Source: Terriglobia bacterium | Lineage (GTDB): Bacteria; Acidobacteriota; Terriglobia; Bryobacterales; UBA6623 | Direction of reading: 5' to 3' | DNA: 64,000 nucleotides | Assembly: GCA_009841225.1 (NCBI GenBank) | Contig: VXMF01000030.1 | Coordinates: 1 to 64,000, forward strand | Shown here: in pieces, positions 34,112-43,513 of the stretch | Layout of the letters: each line of letters opens with the position of its first letter | Numbering within the stretch: the stretch's first letter is position 1 | Made by a program: the position numbers and the translations under genes | The notes under the pieces: generated by a model | What the model was told of the DNA's origin: nothing | The model's input: the letters and a program-made list of their open reading frames with translations, nothing else | Database searches by the model: none

Positions 34112-35566
34112 ATGCTGGAATTTATGCGCCGCCTCGCCACCACAGCGGCCCTGTGCGCTGTCACTGCCTTCGGATTGACGTCGGAGTCCTTAGCCCAGAC
34201 AGCGGATCGCCCCAACATCATCTTCCTGCTCCTCGATGACATGGGCTACGCCGACGTCGGGGCCTACGGCAACAGCTATCACCGCACCCCCAACGTTGAT
34301 CGTCTGGCGAAAGAGGGCATGCGCTTCACAAACGCCTACGCCGCGGCCCCCAACTGTTCTCCGACACGAGCCAGCATTCTGACCGGCCGCTGGCCCGCCC
34401 GACTCGGCCTGACCCAGTACCTGCCCGGCAACGTCCTGCCCCACGCCAAGTTGCTACAAGCGCAACTCCCCCTAGGCCTGCCACTCGACGAGGCTGTAAT
34501 CGCGGAGCCGCTCGGCGCAGCCGGCTACGCTACTGCCTGCGTTGGCAAGTGGCACCTCGGAGCGGGCGATTACATGCCAGAGAAGCGCGGGTTCGACGAG
34601 AGCTTCGCCTCCGGCCATTGGGGTTCGCACAGGACCATGTTCGCGCCGCACAAGTGGCTCCAGGTCCCCGGTGTCCAGAACGGCGACTACCTAACGGAGA
34701 CTCTGACCAAGGCCGCCGAACGCTTCATCGAGAAGAATCGCGAACGCCCGTTCTTCCTGTATATGTCCTACTACTCGGTGCACGGGCCCATCCAAGCCAA
34801 GCGCAACCTGATCGACAGCTACGCGGGCAGGACCGATCCGACCGATCGTAACCACGCGATCTATGCCGCGATGGTTGAAGGTGTCGACCAGAGCGTGGGA
34901 CGCCTGCTCTCGTTGCTGGAGCGTCACGATCTTGCCTCCAACACCGCCGTCTTTTTCTTCTCCGACAACGGCGGAGTAGCGAGCCGTGCCTTCAATGGCG
35001 GCTTCCGCTCAGGCAAGGGCTACGTCTGGGAAGGTGGCATCCGCGAGCCTCTGATCGTGCGCTGGCCCGAAGCGGTTCGGGCGGGTGCGGTCGAAGACAC
35101 GCCTGTGAGCAGCATCGACTTCTATCCCACGCTCCTTGAAATGGCCGCAGCAGAAGATTCCGAAGGCCACAGCACAGACGGCAAGAGCCTCGTGCCCTTG
35201 CTCAGGCAGACCGGAGGGCTCGAGCGGGACACGCTGTACTGGCACTACCCTCACTACTCAAACGCAGGCTCTGCGCCGACGGGGGCCATTCGCAAGGGAG
35301 GCTGGAAGCTGATCGAGTTCTACGAGGACTCGCACGTTGAACTCTACAACCTCGGCGAGGATCCAGCGGAGAGCAAGGACTTGTCAGCGGTGGAAAAGCA
35401 GCGCACCGCCGAAATGCGGGAGGAACTGTCGGCGTGGAGGGAGTCCGTTGGCGCCACGATGCCAGTACCTAATCCCGACTACGCCCCCGATCGGGCCAAG
35501 GAGCGCTATGGGACCGTCTACAAGCCGCACTGGGACCCGAGCGATCCGTTCATGCCCCGTCAGTAA
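34112..35566 (+). CDS. Secreted Cys-type sulfatase 1
   Basis: A 484-aa sulfatase of the alkaline-phosphatase superfamily. After a signal peptide (MRRLATTAALCAVTAFGL, cut near SLAQ) come the metal-binding IIFLLLDDMGYADVG, the activation motif NCSPTRASILTG (Cys becomes formylglycine), the conserved GKWHLG, and the second metal site FFSDNGG. It cleaves a sulfate ester, probably on a sulfated sugar; the exact substrate is unknown. ATG 34112 is chosen over 34064 because it gives a normal signal peptide, and TACAGT ends 6 nt before it. The formylglycine-generating enzyme is not in this window. Confidence 0.93.
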   Translation: MLEFMRRLATTAALCAVTAFGLTSESLAQTADRPNIIFLLLDDMGYADVGAYGNSYHRTPNVDRLAKEGMRFTNAYAAAPNCSPTRASILTGRWPARLGLTQYLPGNVLPHAKLLQAQLPLGLPLDEAVIAEPLGAAGYATACVGKWHLGAGDYMPEKRGFDESFASGHWGSHRTMFAPHKWLQVPGVQNGDYLTETLTKAAERFIEKNRERPFFLYMSYYSVHGPIQAKRNLIDSYAGRTDPTDRNHAIYAAMVEGVDQSVGRLLSLLERHDLASNTAVFFFSDNGGVASRAFNGGFRSGKGYVWEGGIREPLIVRWPEAVRAGAVEDTPVSSIDFYPTLLEMAAAEDSEGHSTDGKSLVPLLRQTGGLERDTLYWHYPHYSNAGSAPTGAIRKGGWKLIEFYEDSHVELYNLGEDPAESKDLSAVEKQRTAEMREELSAWRESVGATMPVPNPDYAPDRAKERYGTVYKPHWDPSDPFMPRQ

Positions 35567-35589
35567 CGCCCTTCGGCTCGCCCGGGCAA

Positions 35590-36315
35590 CTATCCCAGAT
35601 CGAACGAGCCGCTGAGGAACTGCCGCATCGAATGCCAGGACCGTCGATCAGCCTGCGCGTTGTAGACCGTTCCCATGTCAAGGTTGTTGGCCTCCGGATT
35701 CGTGAAGGCGTGCATTGTACGCCCGTAGGCGTGGACCTGCCAGTCTGCGCCAGCACGGGTGAATTCCTCAGCCAGCGCCTCGACCGAATCCGGTTTCGCC
35801 ATCGGATCGTCCCATCCGTGCAGTACCAGCACGCGCGGGCTCACGTCCGCCACCTCGATGTTGCCCGGCGGGTTGAGCAAGCCGTGAAAGCTCACCGCAG
35901 CTTGGAACGATGCCCCCGTGCGAGCCAAGTCCAGAACGCAGAGCCCTCCGAAGCAGTAGCCGATCGCAGCCGTGCGTTCCGAATCCACGCCCGGGAGAGC
36001 CTTGAGGGCATCGAGTGCGGCCGTCATGCGTCGTTGCAATAAGGAGCGGTCTTCCAGCACGACCGACATCAGCTTGGCGTTTTCTTCCGTGCTATGGCCG
36101 ACAATGCCGCCGCCATACATGTCCACAGCTAGCGCGACATAGCCGAGCTCGGCGACATCGGCCGCCTTTCCCTGCTCGAAGGGCCCACAGCCCGCCCATG
36201 TATGCGCAATCAGCACTCCCGGGCGCGGATCGGTCCATGTGTCATCGCACGCAAGCTGGCCTCGCAACAGCGTGCTGCCATCCGAATACTCGAACGCCTC
36301 AGTGGTAATCGCCAT
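35590..36315 (-). CDS. Dienelactone hydrolase-family alpha/beta hydrolase
   Basis: A 241-aa protein beginning MAITTEAFEYSDGSTLLRGQ. The nucleophile elbow is GYCFGG (Cys as in dienelactone hydrolase), the acid is probably in HGWDDPM, and the His is in YGRTMHAFTNPEA. LAVDMYGGG is also typical. It hydrolyses a lactone or ester; the substrate is not known. ATG 36315 has GAGGTG upstream. It lies convergent to sulfatase 1 (24 nt between stops) and downstream of the MaoC-like gene on the same strand, which it may share a transcript with. Confidence 0.9.
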   Translation of the reverse strand: MAITTEAFEYSDGSTLLRGQLACDDTWTDPRPGVLIAHTWAGCGPFEQGKAADVAELGYVALAVDMYGGGIVGHSTEENAKLMSVVLEDRSLLQRRMTAALDALKALPGVDSERTAAIGYCFGGLCVLDLARTGASFQAAVSFHGLLNPPGNIEVADVSPRVLVLHGWDDPMAKPDSVEALAEEFTRAGADWQVHAYGRTMHAFTNPEANNLDMGTVYNAQADRRSWHSMRQFLSGSFDLG

Positions 36316-36388
36316 GTTCACCTCGTTCGCAGAAAGTTTCGCTGCGGTGTCCTACGGTCTCACACCTGCGCCCGCGCCGACTGTCTCT

Positions 36389-36829
36389 TCAGCGTCTACG
36401 CACCAAGACCTTGTTCGTTCCATGCTGAACGATCTTGCCGTGCTGATTCAACACCTCATATTCGACAGTGACCACGCCGCGGTCCGACTTGGAGCTAGAC
36501 GGGCGCTTGTCCGTGACACGGAGTCGCGCGTGGATCGTGTCACCGATATAGATCGGCCCGGAAAACTCCCACGACCAGTGCAGCGACGCAATGGCCTCGA
36601 TTTGGAACGAGGACCGGTGCTTTAGGCCATCGGCCATCGCCAGGCCCAGCAATCCGTGCGCCACTCGCCGCCCAAACTGTGTCTTACGGGCGTACTCCTC
36701 GTTGGTGTGCAACTCGAAGAAGTCCATCGACACGGCCGCGAAGTTCATCACGTGCCAATCGGTCACTGTGACCGCGGGGGTCTCGTGCTCCTCGCCGATC
36801 TCGATCTCTTCGAACCTGCGCTTGTCCAT
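36389..36829 (-). CDS. MaoC-like dehydratase (hot-dog fold)
   Basis: A 146-aa protein with the MaoC hydratase pattern: FEEIEIGEEHETPAVTVTD, then DFFELHTNEEYARKTQFGRR and VAHGLLGLAMADGL. The Asp and His of the catalytic pair would be Asp36-like and His41-like in the 'D...LH' segment, and the 'FG...AHG' turn is present. It hydrates or dehydrates an acyl-CoA or similar thioester. It precedes the dienelactone hydrolase gene by 73 nt on the same strand, which suggests a small catabolic unit. ATG at 36829; no strong ribosome binding site. Confidence 0.88.
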   Translation of the reverse strand: MDKRRFEEIEIGEEHETPAVTVTDWHVMNFAAVSMDFFELHTNEEYARKTQFGRRVAHGLLGLAMADGLKHRSSFQIEAIASLHWSWEFSGPIYIGDTIHARLRVTDKRPSSSKSDRGVVTVEYEVLNQHGKIVQHGTNKVLVRRR

Positions 36830-37130
36830 CGCCGTTACGTGCAGTAGACCACACCCGCCCCCACGCTACGATCTCGTGCCACTCTCCATCTGGAGGCGAG
36901 CACTCCGTCAATGCGGCAAGCTAGCACTCTGGTCGCTACACATATTAAAGATAAACTTCTCTTAGATGGCTGTGGAGTGTGCGAACGAAGCCCTCTTCCA
37001 GACCGGAACTCGCTGCTAGAGCTCGCATTCCGTTGAGCTCAGTTGCGTGGTGCGGCCAGTCCAAAGAGCAAACGGTACAACCTCGTCAGGAGCCGACTCG
37101 GAACGGTTGCCGTAAGCTTGGATACATTCC
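36830..37130. other. Divergent intergenic region
   Basis: It separates the minus-strand MaoC-like gene from the plus-strand sulfatase 2, so it must hold both promoters. An AT-rich stretch around 36940-36965 stands out. No clear operator or -35/-10 pair is seen. Confidence 0.4.
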
Positions 37131-38702
37131 ATGACACTGCAACGAGTCCTGCCAGCATTCTTCTCCCGGCTGTGCGCGGTCAGCTGCGTTCTCGCGGCGA
37201 TCGTAGGCTGCCAAGGCCCTGAACCTTCCGCATCCCCACCCAACATCATCTTTCTGCTCACCGACGATCAGAGGGCCGATGCCCTCAGCATCGCCGGCAA
37301 TCCGATCCTTCAGACCCCTCACATTGACAAGCTGGCCAATGATGGCGTGCGCTTCACCGAAGCCCATGTGGTTGCCCCGGTGTGCATGCCCAGCCGCACA
37401 AGTTTCATGAACGGGCAGTACGAGCGCGTACATCAGATCGGCTTCTCATCCCCGAACGTGCTCTCCGACGCCCAGTGGGACCAAACCTACTCGGCGCTGC
37501 TGCGCCAGCAGGGCTACCACGTTGGATTCGTGGGAAAGATCGGACTGCAGCAGTACTCGTTCCGCGGTAAACCACTGGAAAAGTTCGACTTCTGGCGCGG
37601 CCACGATGACTGGGCGCGATTCTGGCCCAAGGAGTTCGAGCACCTCGCGATCTATCACGATGCCGAAGCAGAAATTGTCACGCCGATTATGAGCGACAGC
37701 ATCGAACGCTTCCTCGACGACGCCCCGGCTGACCGGCCGTTCATGCTTTCGGTCAGTTTCTCCGCTCCGCACGGCTCGATCTCCGGATCAATTCTCTACC
37801 CCGAGGAAGATGGAGCGACTCGCATGACCAAGCCGGCGAACTCCCATCCCAAGCTCAGCCAGCACCCGACCTACGGCTCTCTGTATCGCGACGCCAATCT
37901 GCAGCCCCCCAGCACATTCGAGGATGACACTGCGAAGCATATCCCCCTGGACGTGCATCCGCGGGAAGGCCGCATGAATACCTATTCGTACTCCTATCTG
38001 GGTCCGAACGTGTTACGCGAGCATCAAGTCCGCTACTACCAGCTGATCCACGGCGTCGACGATGCGGTCGGTCAGCTCCGGGACAGCCTGCAACGCCGAG
38101 GCATCGCAGACAACACGGTCATCGTGTTCAGCAGCGACCACGGCCTGCTGATGGGCGAGTACGCGATGGGCGGCAAGTCCCTGCTATACGATCTGACAAC
38201 TCGTGTGCCCCTGATTGTCTATGATCCGCGCGCACCGGCGGACTCGCGCGGAACGACGGTCGACGAGCTGGTCCTCAGCATCGACGTTCCCGCGACCATC
38301 GTCTCTCTTGGCGGCCTCGACGTGCCGAGCAGCATGCAGGGGCGGGACTTGGGCCCGTTGCTAGGGGATCCAGGTGCCGAGTGGAGAGACGAGATCTTCA
38401 TCGAGAGCCTTTTCCTGCTACGCACCGGCCCCTACATGGAAGCGGTGCGCACTAAGGACTGGAAGTACGTCCGCTTCTTCCGTAGCAACAAGGCGCAATA
38501 CGGCGAGCAAGACGTCGACTTTCGGGGGCGCCAGCCTGATTTTGAGCAGTTCTTCGACCTCAACAACGATCCGGGGGAGGAAACCAATCTAATCGCAGAG
38601 CCGGACCTGCGAGAGCGCATTGAGGGATTTCGCGAGCGTTGCAGGCAGCACTCTGCCGCCCTAGTGCTTGCTCGCCAAGACACCGAGACCTACCCACGCT
38701 AG
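37131..38702 (+). CDS. Lipoprotein Cys-type sulfatase 2
   Basis: A 523-aa sulfatase with a lipoprotein signal (AVSCVLAAIVGC, lipobox IVGC), so it is anchored in a membrane. The first metal site is NIIFLLTDDQRADA, the activation motif is VCMPSRTSFMNGQY (CxPSR, with Asn where most have Thr before Gly), and the second metal site is VFSSDHG. It resembles iduronate- or choline-sulfatase-like subfamilies, judged by the DDQRAD start. Its last 25 codons are duplicated as a relic at 42729-42790, after the TonB receptor gene. Confidence 0.92.
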   Translation: MTLQRVLPAFFSRLCAVSCVLAAIVGCQGPEPSASPPNIIFLLTDDQRADALSIAGNPILQTPHIDKLANDGVRFTEAHVVAPVCMPSRTSFMNGQYERVHQIGFSSPNVLSDAQWDQTYSALLRQQGYHVGFVGKIGLQQYSFRGKPLEKFDFWRGHDDWARFWPKEFEHLAIYHDAEAEIVTPIMSDSIERFLDDAPADRPFMLSVSFSAPHGSISGSILYPEEDGATRMTKPANSHPKLSQHPTYGSLYRDANLQPPSTFEDDTAKHIPLDVHPREGRMNTYSYSYLGPNVLREHQVRYYQLIHGVDDAVGQLRDSLQRRGIADNTVIVFSSDHGLLMGEYAMGGKSLLYDLTTRVPLIVYDPRAPADSRGTTVDELVLSIDVPATIVSLGGLDVPSSMQGRDLGPLLGDPGAEWRDEIFIESLFLLRTGPYMEAVRTKDWKYVRFFRSNKAQYGEQDVDFRGRQPDFEQFFDLNNDPGEETNLIAEPDLRERIEGFRERCRQHSAALVLARQDTETYPR

Positions 38703-38720
38703 CTCATCGCCTATGGATCG
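38637..38720. repeat. Direct repeat, copy 1 (3' end of sulfatase 2)
   Basis: About 84 bases from CGTTGCAG to TATGGATCG, covering the last codons and stop of sulfatase 2, recur with few changes at 42729-42811. The core CTAGTGCTTGCTCGCCAAGA is identical in both. Confidence 0.9.
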
Positions 38721-38754
38721 GTAGAGAATCGACTAGGCGCGGGAAGGGTGCCCG

Positions 38755-39020
38755 ACGGTGGCCGAACTGGAACGGGACTCACGAAGCACTCATCCCAACC
38801 TCGCCCGCTACGAGCTTCAGACAAGCGATTTGGCGCAGCCCTGGCTTCGATCCTGAGAGCGCGAGAGCTGGTGCCTAGAGATCCCGGCCCGCTCTTGCTT
38901 CAAGCCCAGGCGCCCGCGCTCCAAGGTCGGAAAGATGAGGCCGGGTCGGTCGCCCGGGAGGTCCTGAGACTGGCTCCGGAATCCGCGGAAGCGGAGCAGA
39001 TCCTACGAAGGTTGCCGTAA
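38755..39020 (+). pseudogene. Fragment of a TPR protein
   Basis: A first frame reads VAELERDSRSTHPNLARYEL and stops. The next frame reads ARELVPRDPGPLLLQAQAPA and then REVLRLAPESAEAEQILRRL, a tetratricopeptide-like helix pair with the usual 'L.P.....A' spacing. A frameshift near 38850 joins them. No start codon with a ribosome binding site is present. It is probably a decayed gene between sulfatase 2 and the receptor. Bases 39021-39254 hold no gene. Confidence 0.45.
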
Positions 39021-39254
39021 GGCGACCGCCAGACCAAGAGCCGGATGGCGCAGCCTGGGAGGCGGAAATCGAAGTTCCCGAACCAAGAATCTCCACCTCT
39101 TGCGCCGGAATGTCAGAAACCTCCGTTCCTCGGCACAGGTCACGGCCAACCGAGCCCGCGTAGTCCTTGACACGCAGGCCAGCAAGGGCTAGAATCCGGC
39201 CACGCGGCACGCGCATTGCGCGCTGCAAGGAGTTTGGTCGAGGAGGCAACCCCA

Positions 39255-42200
39255 ATGACGGTGAAACGGACACTCTGTGTTCTCGCAGCAACCCTAGTCT
39301 TGGCATCCATCCCCCTAGGAGCCCAGACCCAGACGCGCCTGACAGGCACGGTATCCGACAACACCGGCTCGGTGATTCCGGGTGCGCAGGTCACGATTTC
39401 AAACATCAATACCGGCATCACCATGGTGGCGGAAACCAATACCTCGGGCAGCTACAACTTCCCCTTCGCGGCGGCCGGACAGTACGAACTCGTCTGCGAG
39501 TTCGCGGGCTTTAAGACGTACAGCCAGTCGGGCATCGTACTGGAGACCGGCACCGTCCGCGGCATCGACATACAAATGGAGATCGGCGACGTGAACGAAA
39601 CGATCGAAGTCGAGGCGGCTGCTCCCCTGTTGGAGACGGAGAGTTCGACGGTCGGTCAGTTCATCGAGCGCGACACCGTCTTCAATATGCCCCTGGCAAG
39701 CCGGCGAAGCGCTTCGCTGGTGCGCCTGCTGGGGAACGTCACCTACCGCAATGAGGGCGGCGCGGAGGCGCTGCCATTCTTCTCGATGGCGGGCGGCCGG
39801 TCCCGCAACCAGATGTGGACTCTCGACGGAACCGTCATTCAGAACATGTCGCTGGGAATCGCTCAACTCGGCCTGAACCCCCCGGCCGAGTCGCTGCAGG
39901 AGTTCAAGGCCGAGCAAAGCAACTACTCGGCCGAGTACGGCCGGGCCGGTGGCGGATTCATCGTCATGACAACCCGCTCCGGGACGAATGAATTCCACGC
40001 CGCGGCCTACGAGTTCTTCCGCAACCAGGCCATCGACACGAGGACGTTCTTCGCTCCCGGCAAGGCACCGCTTCGCTACAACATCTTCGGCACCTCGGCC
40101 GGCGGTCCGATCGCCAAGAACAGGACCTTCTACTTCTTCAACTACGAAGGAGGGCGGCGGCGCAACGGCGTGACCTATTCCAGCGACGATGTTCCGCACC
40201 TGCCGGAGATCGGAGGCGACTTCTCGAACCGTGCCGGGCTAGTGCTCAATGACCCCAGCGGAGGGGTCTTCCCCGACAACATCATTCCCCAAAGCCGGAT
40301 CGATTCGCTAGGCAGACAGTTCGCGAGCTGGTATCCCGCCCCCAACCAGCCAGGAGACCTTTCGAAACCACCGGCAAACAACTTCGTTAACAACGCTTCG
40401 AACGCCCTGACGCAGGACTTCTACACCGGGAAGGTGGATCACAACCTCGGCGTCAACGATCGCATGTACGGTCGCTTCCAGTTTTCTCGGAATCCGCAAA
40501 CAGTCGCCGCTGTTTACCCGAACGACTTCGCGGACCCTAGGGCGGGCACCCGCGCCAACCGGCACACCAATGTGACGGGAAGCTGGATCCACCACTTCTC
40601 TCCCACATTGATCCAAGACGTCCGCATTAACTGGGGTCGCCGATTGCATATCAACCGATCTGCTGGACGGTTTTCCGGAAAGAACGGCGAGCTCGGCGTG
40701 CCGGGCGTGAATCCAGAAGCTTCAGCCCGCATCGCGGTCAATGGCCTGACCAATCTTGGAGCGGGCAACCACGAAAGGATCCAGACGCCGATCGAGACGT
40801 GGCAATTCGTGGACACTTACACATGGGTCCGAGGCAACCACCAAATCAAATTCGGCGGCGAGTGGCGCTTCGCGATGAACGTCGACGACTTCAACCAGTC
40901 GACCGGAGGAAGGTTCAACTTTGGCAACCGGGCCACTGGCGTCGGCCTCGCGGAATTGCTTCTCGGCCATGTGGGTTCGGGACAGCTCGTCGATGCCGAC
41001 ATTCTGGAGAGCCGGACGGACTTCTACGGAGTCTTCGTCCAGGATGACTGGAAGGTCACTCCCGAGTTCACGCTGAACATCGGCCTCCGGTGGGAGCTCG
41101 ACACACCTAGATGGGAACGACAGGACAACCGCCAGAGCGGTTTCGACCTCCATGAGATCAATCCCGTCTGCAACTGTCCCGGCGTGGTTACGTTCTCGGG
41201 ACGGGACGGCCGCAGCAAGTACGCCCACGATTTCGACGCGAACAACTTTGGCCCGCGATTCGGCTTCGCATGGGAGGCAGCGCGCGGATTCGTGATCCGC
41301 GGCGGATATGGCATCAATTACAACGGCATGTACGCACGCGCCGTGCCATTCACGCTCTTCAACGGATTCAGCCTAAGCGGGTCGTTCACGTCGGCGGACG
41401 GTGGCTTCACTAGGGCGTTCCGACTAAGCGATGGAATGCCCAATGTTCCGCGCGAAGAACTAACGCCTGCGTTCGGCGCCGTACCAATCGGCGACAGACC
41501 GCGCCTAGCACCCGACTTCTTTGAGCAGACCCAGCACAACGGCATGCACCAGCAATGGAATCTTGGCTTGCAGAAGGAGCTGCCGGGCAACCTGCTTGCC
41601 GAGATCAGCTACCTAGGCAATGTGGGCCACAATCTGGGAGGCGCGAACGTCAACATCAACATGATTCCGCTTGTGGGGGGTCGCGGTCCCGAACGGCAGT
41701 CGCAGACGGCCAGGCCATTCCCTCAGTTCAACACGGTCTGGCATGAGAGCCCGCCGTGGGGCAACTCCGCCTACCACTCCATGAACGTGAAAGCCGAGAA
41801 ACGCTACTCCGGGGGGATGAACTTCCTGATGAACTACACTTGGTCGAAGTTCATCGACGATGTCGAGGCGGCGACGGAACTCGGGGGCGAGGTCGGCAAC
41901 GGATACACCCACATTGCTCTGCGACACCTCGACAAGGCGCTCTCGGGCAACGACGTCCGGCACCGCTTCATCGGAAGTGCCGTCTATGAACTGCCCTTCG
42001 GCGAGGGCCGTCCCATAGACTTCCAGAGCGGCGCCTTGGACGCCATTGTCGGGGGTTGGGGCATCGGGCTGATTGCCGAATTCCGTAGCGGCGTGCCGTT
42101 CGGCGTTGTCGAGAACACCAACCGATCGAACACGTACGCCCATGTGCAGCGGCCCAACATTCTGGGGCCGGTCGCGGCGTTGTCGAACTGGCGGGACGAC

Positions 42201-42509
42201 GTCAGGGCGAACAACTACTTCGACCCATCGCTGTTTGCGGCACCAGGTCCCGGAGGCATTGGGAACAGTCCCAGGAATCTCTGCTGCGGACCCGGCTTCA
42301 ACGGATTCGATCTCTCCGTCCATAAGTGGTTCAACTTCACCGAGCGACATCGGTTGCAACTTCGCGGGGACTTCTACAACCTGTTCAACCGCGCTGTGTT
42401 CGCCAACCCGGAACTGCGTCGGGGCCGAGGGGCGTTCGGACGGATCGCCAACGTCCTAGTCGGTTCGAGCGGCCGTCTGGCGCAGATCTCGCTTCGCTTC
42501 GAGTTCTGA
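39255..42509 (+). CDS. Oar-like TonB-dependent outer-membrane receptor
   Basis: A 1084-aa receptor. A signal peptide (MTVKRTLCVLAATLVLASIP) precedes a carboxypeptidase-regulatory-like beta-sandwich (about 25-115: TRLTGTVSDNTGSVIPGAQV and ETNTSGSYNFPF). A plug follows (about 120-250: RNQMWTLDGTVIQN), then a beta-barrel of about 800 residues ending ...GRLAQISLRFEF with the terminal Phe typical of barrel proteins. This architecture is very common in Acidobacteriota. It imports or binds a bulky substrate. ATG 39255 has GAGGAGG 8 nt upstream. Its setting among sulfatases suggests a sulfated-polymer ligand; that is inference. No SusD partner follows. Confidence 0.93.
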   Translation: MTVKRTLCVLAATLVLASIPLGAQTQTRLTGTVSDNTGSVIPGAQVTISNINTGITMVAETNTSGSYNFPFAAAGQYELVCEFAGFKTYSQSGIVLETGTVRGIDIQMEIGDVNETIEVEAAAPLLETESSTVGQFIERDTVFNMPLASRRSASLVRLLGNVTYRNEGGAEALPFFSMAGGRSRNQMWTLDGTVIQNMSLGIAQLGLNPPAESLQEFKAEQSNYSAEYGRAGGGFIVMTTRSGTNEFHAAAYEFFRNQAIDTRTFFAPGKAPLRYNIFGTSAGGPIAKNRTFYFFNYEGGRRRNGVTYSSDDVPHLPEIGGDFSNRAGLVLNDPSGGVFPDNIIPQSRIDSLGRQFASWYPAPNQPGDLSKPPANNFVNNASNALTQDFYTGKVDHNLGVNDRMYGRFQFSRNPQTVAAVYPNDFADPRAGTRANRHTNVTGSWIHHFSPTLIQDVRINWGRRLHINRSAGRFSGKNGELGVPGVNPEASARIAVNGLTNLGAGNHERIQTPIETWQFVDTYTWVRGNHQIKFGGEWRFAMNVDDFNQSTGGRFNFGNRATGVGLAELLLGHVGSGQLVDADILESRTDFYGVFVQDDWKVTPEFTLNIGLRWELDTPRWERQDNRQSGFDLHEINPVCNCPGVVTFSGRDGRSKYAHDFDANNFGPRFGFAWEAARGFVIRGGYGINYNGMYARAVPFTLFNGFSLSGSFTSADGGFTRAFRLSDGMPNVPREELTPAFGAVPIGDRPRLAPDFFEQTQHNGMHQQWNLGLQKELPGNLLAEISYLGNVGHNLGGANVNINMIPLVGGRGPERQSQTARPFPQFNTVWHESPPWGNSAYHSMNVKAEKRYSGGMNFLMNYTWSKFIDDVEAATELGGEVGNGYTHIALRHLDKALSGNDVRHRFIGSAVYELPFGEGRPIDFQSGALDAIVGGWGIGLIAEFRSGVPFGVVENTNRSNTYAHVQRPNILGPVAALSNWRDDVRANNYFDPSLFAAPGPGGIGNSPRNLCCGPGFNGFDLSVHKWFNFTERHRLQLRGDFYNLFNRAVFANPELRRGRGAFGRIANVLVGSSGRLAQISLRFEF

Positions 42510-42728
42510 CCCATGCAAGCGAAGGCCGGTTCTGCGAATCGCGCTCCCCGTCCCGTGGCTGACGCGAGAATCGGGACCAGGCCTTGCTGAAGCAGCTGCG
42601 GAAATCGCGGGACCGGTGGCAGGCGTCGGCCGCAGACGGGGGATTTCTCGACTGCGTCAGGATTCAGTTAGAGACCTGCCGTTCCGAGCGCGTTTGGAAG
42701 TGAATCGCGGGGAGAAAAGGTGGACACA

Positions 42729-42811
42729 CGTTGCAGACAGCACTCCAGCGCCTAGTGCTTGCTCGCCAAGACACCGAGACCTCCCCACGCTAGCTGACCG
42801 CTTATGGATCG
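42729..42811. repeat. Direct repeat, copy 2 (relic of a sulfatase 3' end)
   Basis: This copy of 38637-38720 still encodes LVLARQDTETSPR plus a stop in the right frame, but no sulfatase body precedes it. It marks a past duplication across the receptor gene. Confidence 0.85.
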
Positions 42812-42951
42812 CCGGCGCGACGCGCCATCCGATTCAGCACGTTCGACGTTAGCCGGCGGGTAATCCAGCGCTTGACGCCTTTGCTAGAGAGCTCCTGCTC
42901 GGTCGCGGGCTGGTCCAGAACATCAGATGCATCGATCGGATGCCTTAGCAT
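42802..42951 (-). CDS. Small hypothetical protein, 49 aa
   Basis: ATG 42951 opens MLRHPIDASDVLDQPATEQE, then LSSKGVKRWITRRLTSNVLN and RMARRAGDP before TAA. It looks coding, with a helical basic second half, but there is no ribosome binding site and its end lies in the duplicated segment. It could be a relic. The family is unknown. The rest of 42510-43006 holds no other gene. Confidence 0.3.
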   Translation of the reverse strand: MLRHPIDASDVLDQPATEQELSSKGVKRWITRRLTSNVLNRMARRAGDP

Positions 42952-43006
42952 GAGGCCGAGAGGGCGACCTGCATTGCGCTGCGGCGTCCGCTCCTATAGT
43001 TTCGGA

Positions 43007-43294
43007 ATGCGGTTCCAAGTAGTCGGCACCGTGCTGGTTGTGTCCTGTCTTGCGAGTGGCTGCGGTCGCGGGGGCGGTCCGAGATCCGTTCCGCCACTGC
43101 CTCCTCCGCCAAGGGAAATCAGCACATTGCGGGACACGTGGGAGTACGCGGAGTGCGCAAAGGCAATGCGTTCGGCCAGGGAGCAATACGTTGTCGACTG
43201 TTCGCGGTCGAGGCCGAAGCAGGAGTGCCGGAAGCTAGCTACGGAACGATACAAAGGCCAGAAGGCATTCTGCGAGTCATTGCTGCTTCGCTGA
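43007..43294 (+). CDS. Small predicted lipoprotein
   Basis: A 95-aa protein from ATG 43007: MRFQVVGTVLVVSCLASGC is a lipoprotein signal with lipobox LASGC. A Gly/Pro-rich linker (PPLPPPPR) follows, then a helical domain with four Cys (ECAKAMRSAREQYVVDCSRS, QECRKL, AFCESLLLR), which could form two disulfides. The frame is open to 42872, but the signal sequence fixes this start, and TATAGT ends 6 nt before the ATG, with no ribosome binding site. Family not recognised. Confidence 0.6.
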   Translation: MRFQVVGTVLVVSCLASGCGRGGGPRSVPPLPPPPREISTLRDTWEYAECAKAMRSAREQYVVDCSRSRPKQECRKLATERYKGQKAFCESLLLR

Positions 43295-43413
43295 TGCAAC
43301 GCCGATTGCAGCAAGTGCACCGTCTCCGGCTGTAGCATGTGGGGCCTGACTTGCGCTGCCCAGCCTTGCACCAGACTGGCCCTCAGTCGACTGTGTGTGG
43401 TCGCCAGCAGCAG

Positions 43414-43443
43414 TTGACCAGTGACTGGCCTACCCGCTACAAT
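43414..43443 (+). promoter_or_regulatory. Sigma-70-type promoter of the L21-L27 operon
   Basis: TTGACC at 43414-43419 and TACAAT at 43438-43443 are separated by 18 nt, close to the consensus. Transcription would start near 43450, leaving a leader of about 65 nt before the rplU ATG. Confidence 0.7.
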
Positions 43444-43463
43444 CGACACAGTACGGCGCAGTT

Positions 43464-43481
43464 ACCTTCCTCATGGAAGGT
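43464..43481 (+). promoter_or_regulatory. Leader hairpin upstream of rplU
   Basis: ACCTTCC-TCAT-GGAAGGT is a perfect 7-bp stem with a 4-nt loop, followed closely by a short pyrimidine run (GTCTTTTCCTT). It lies in the predicted rplU leader and may be an attenuator or a ribosomal-protein binding site. Confidence 0.55.
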
Positions 43482-43513
43482 CTGCGTCTTTTCCTTAGCT
43501 GGGGCCAAGCACC

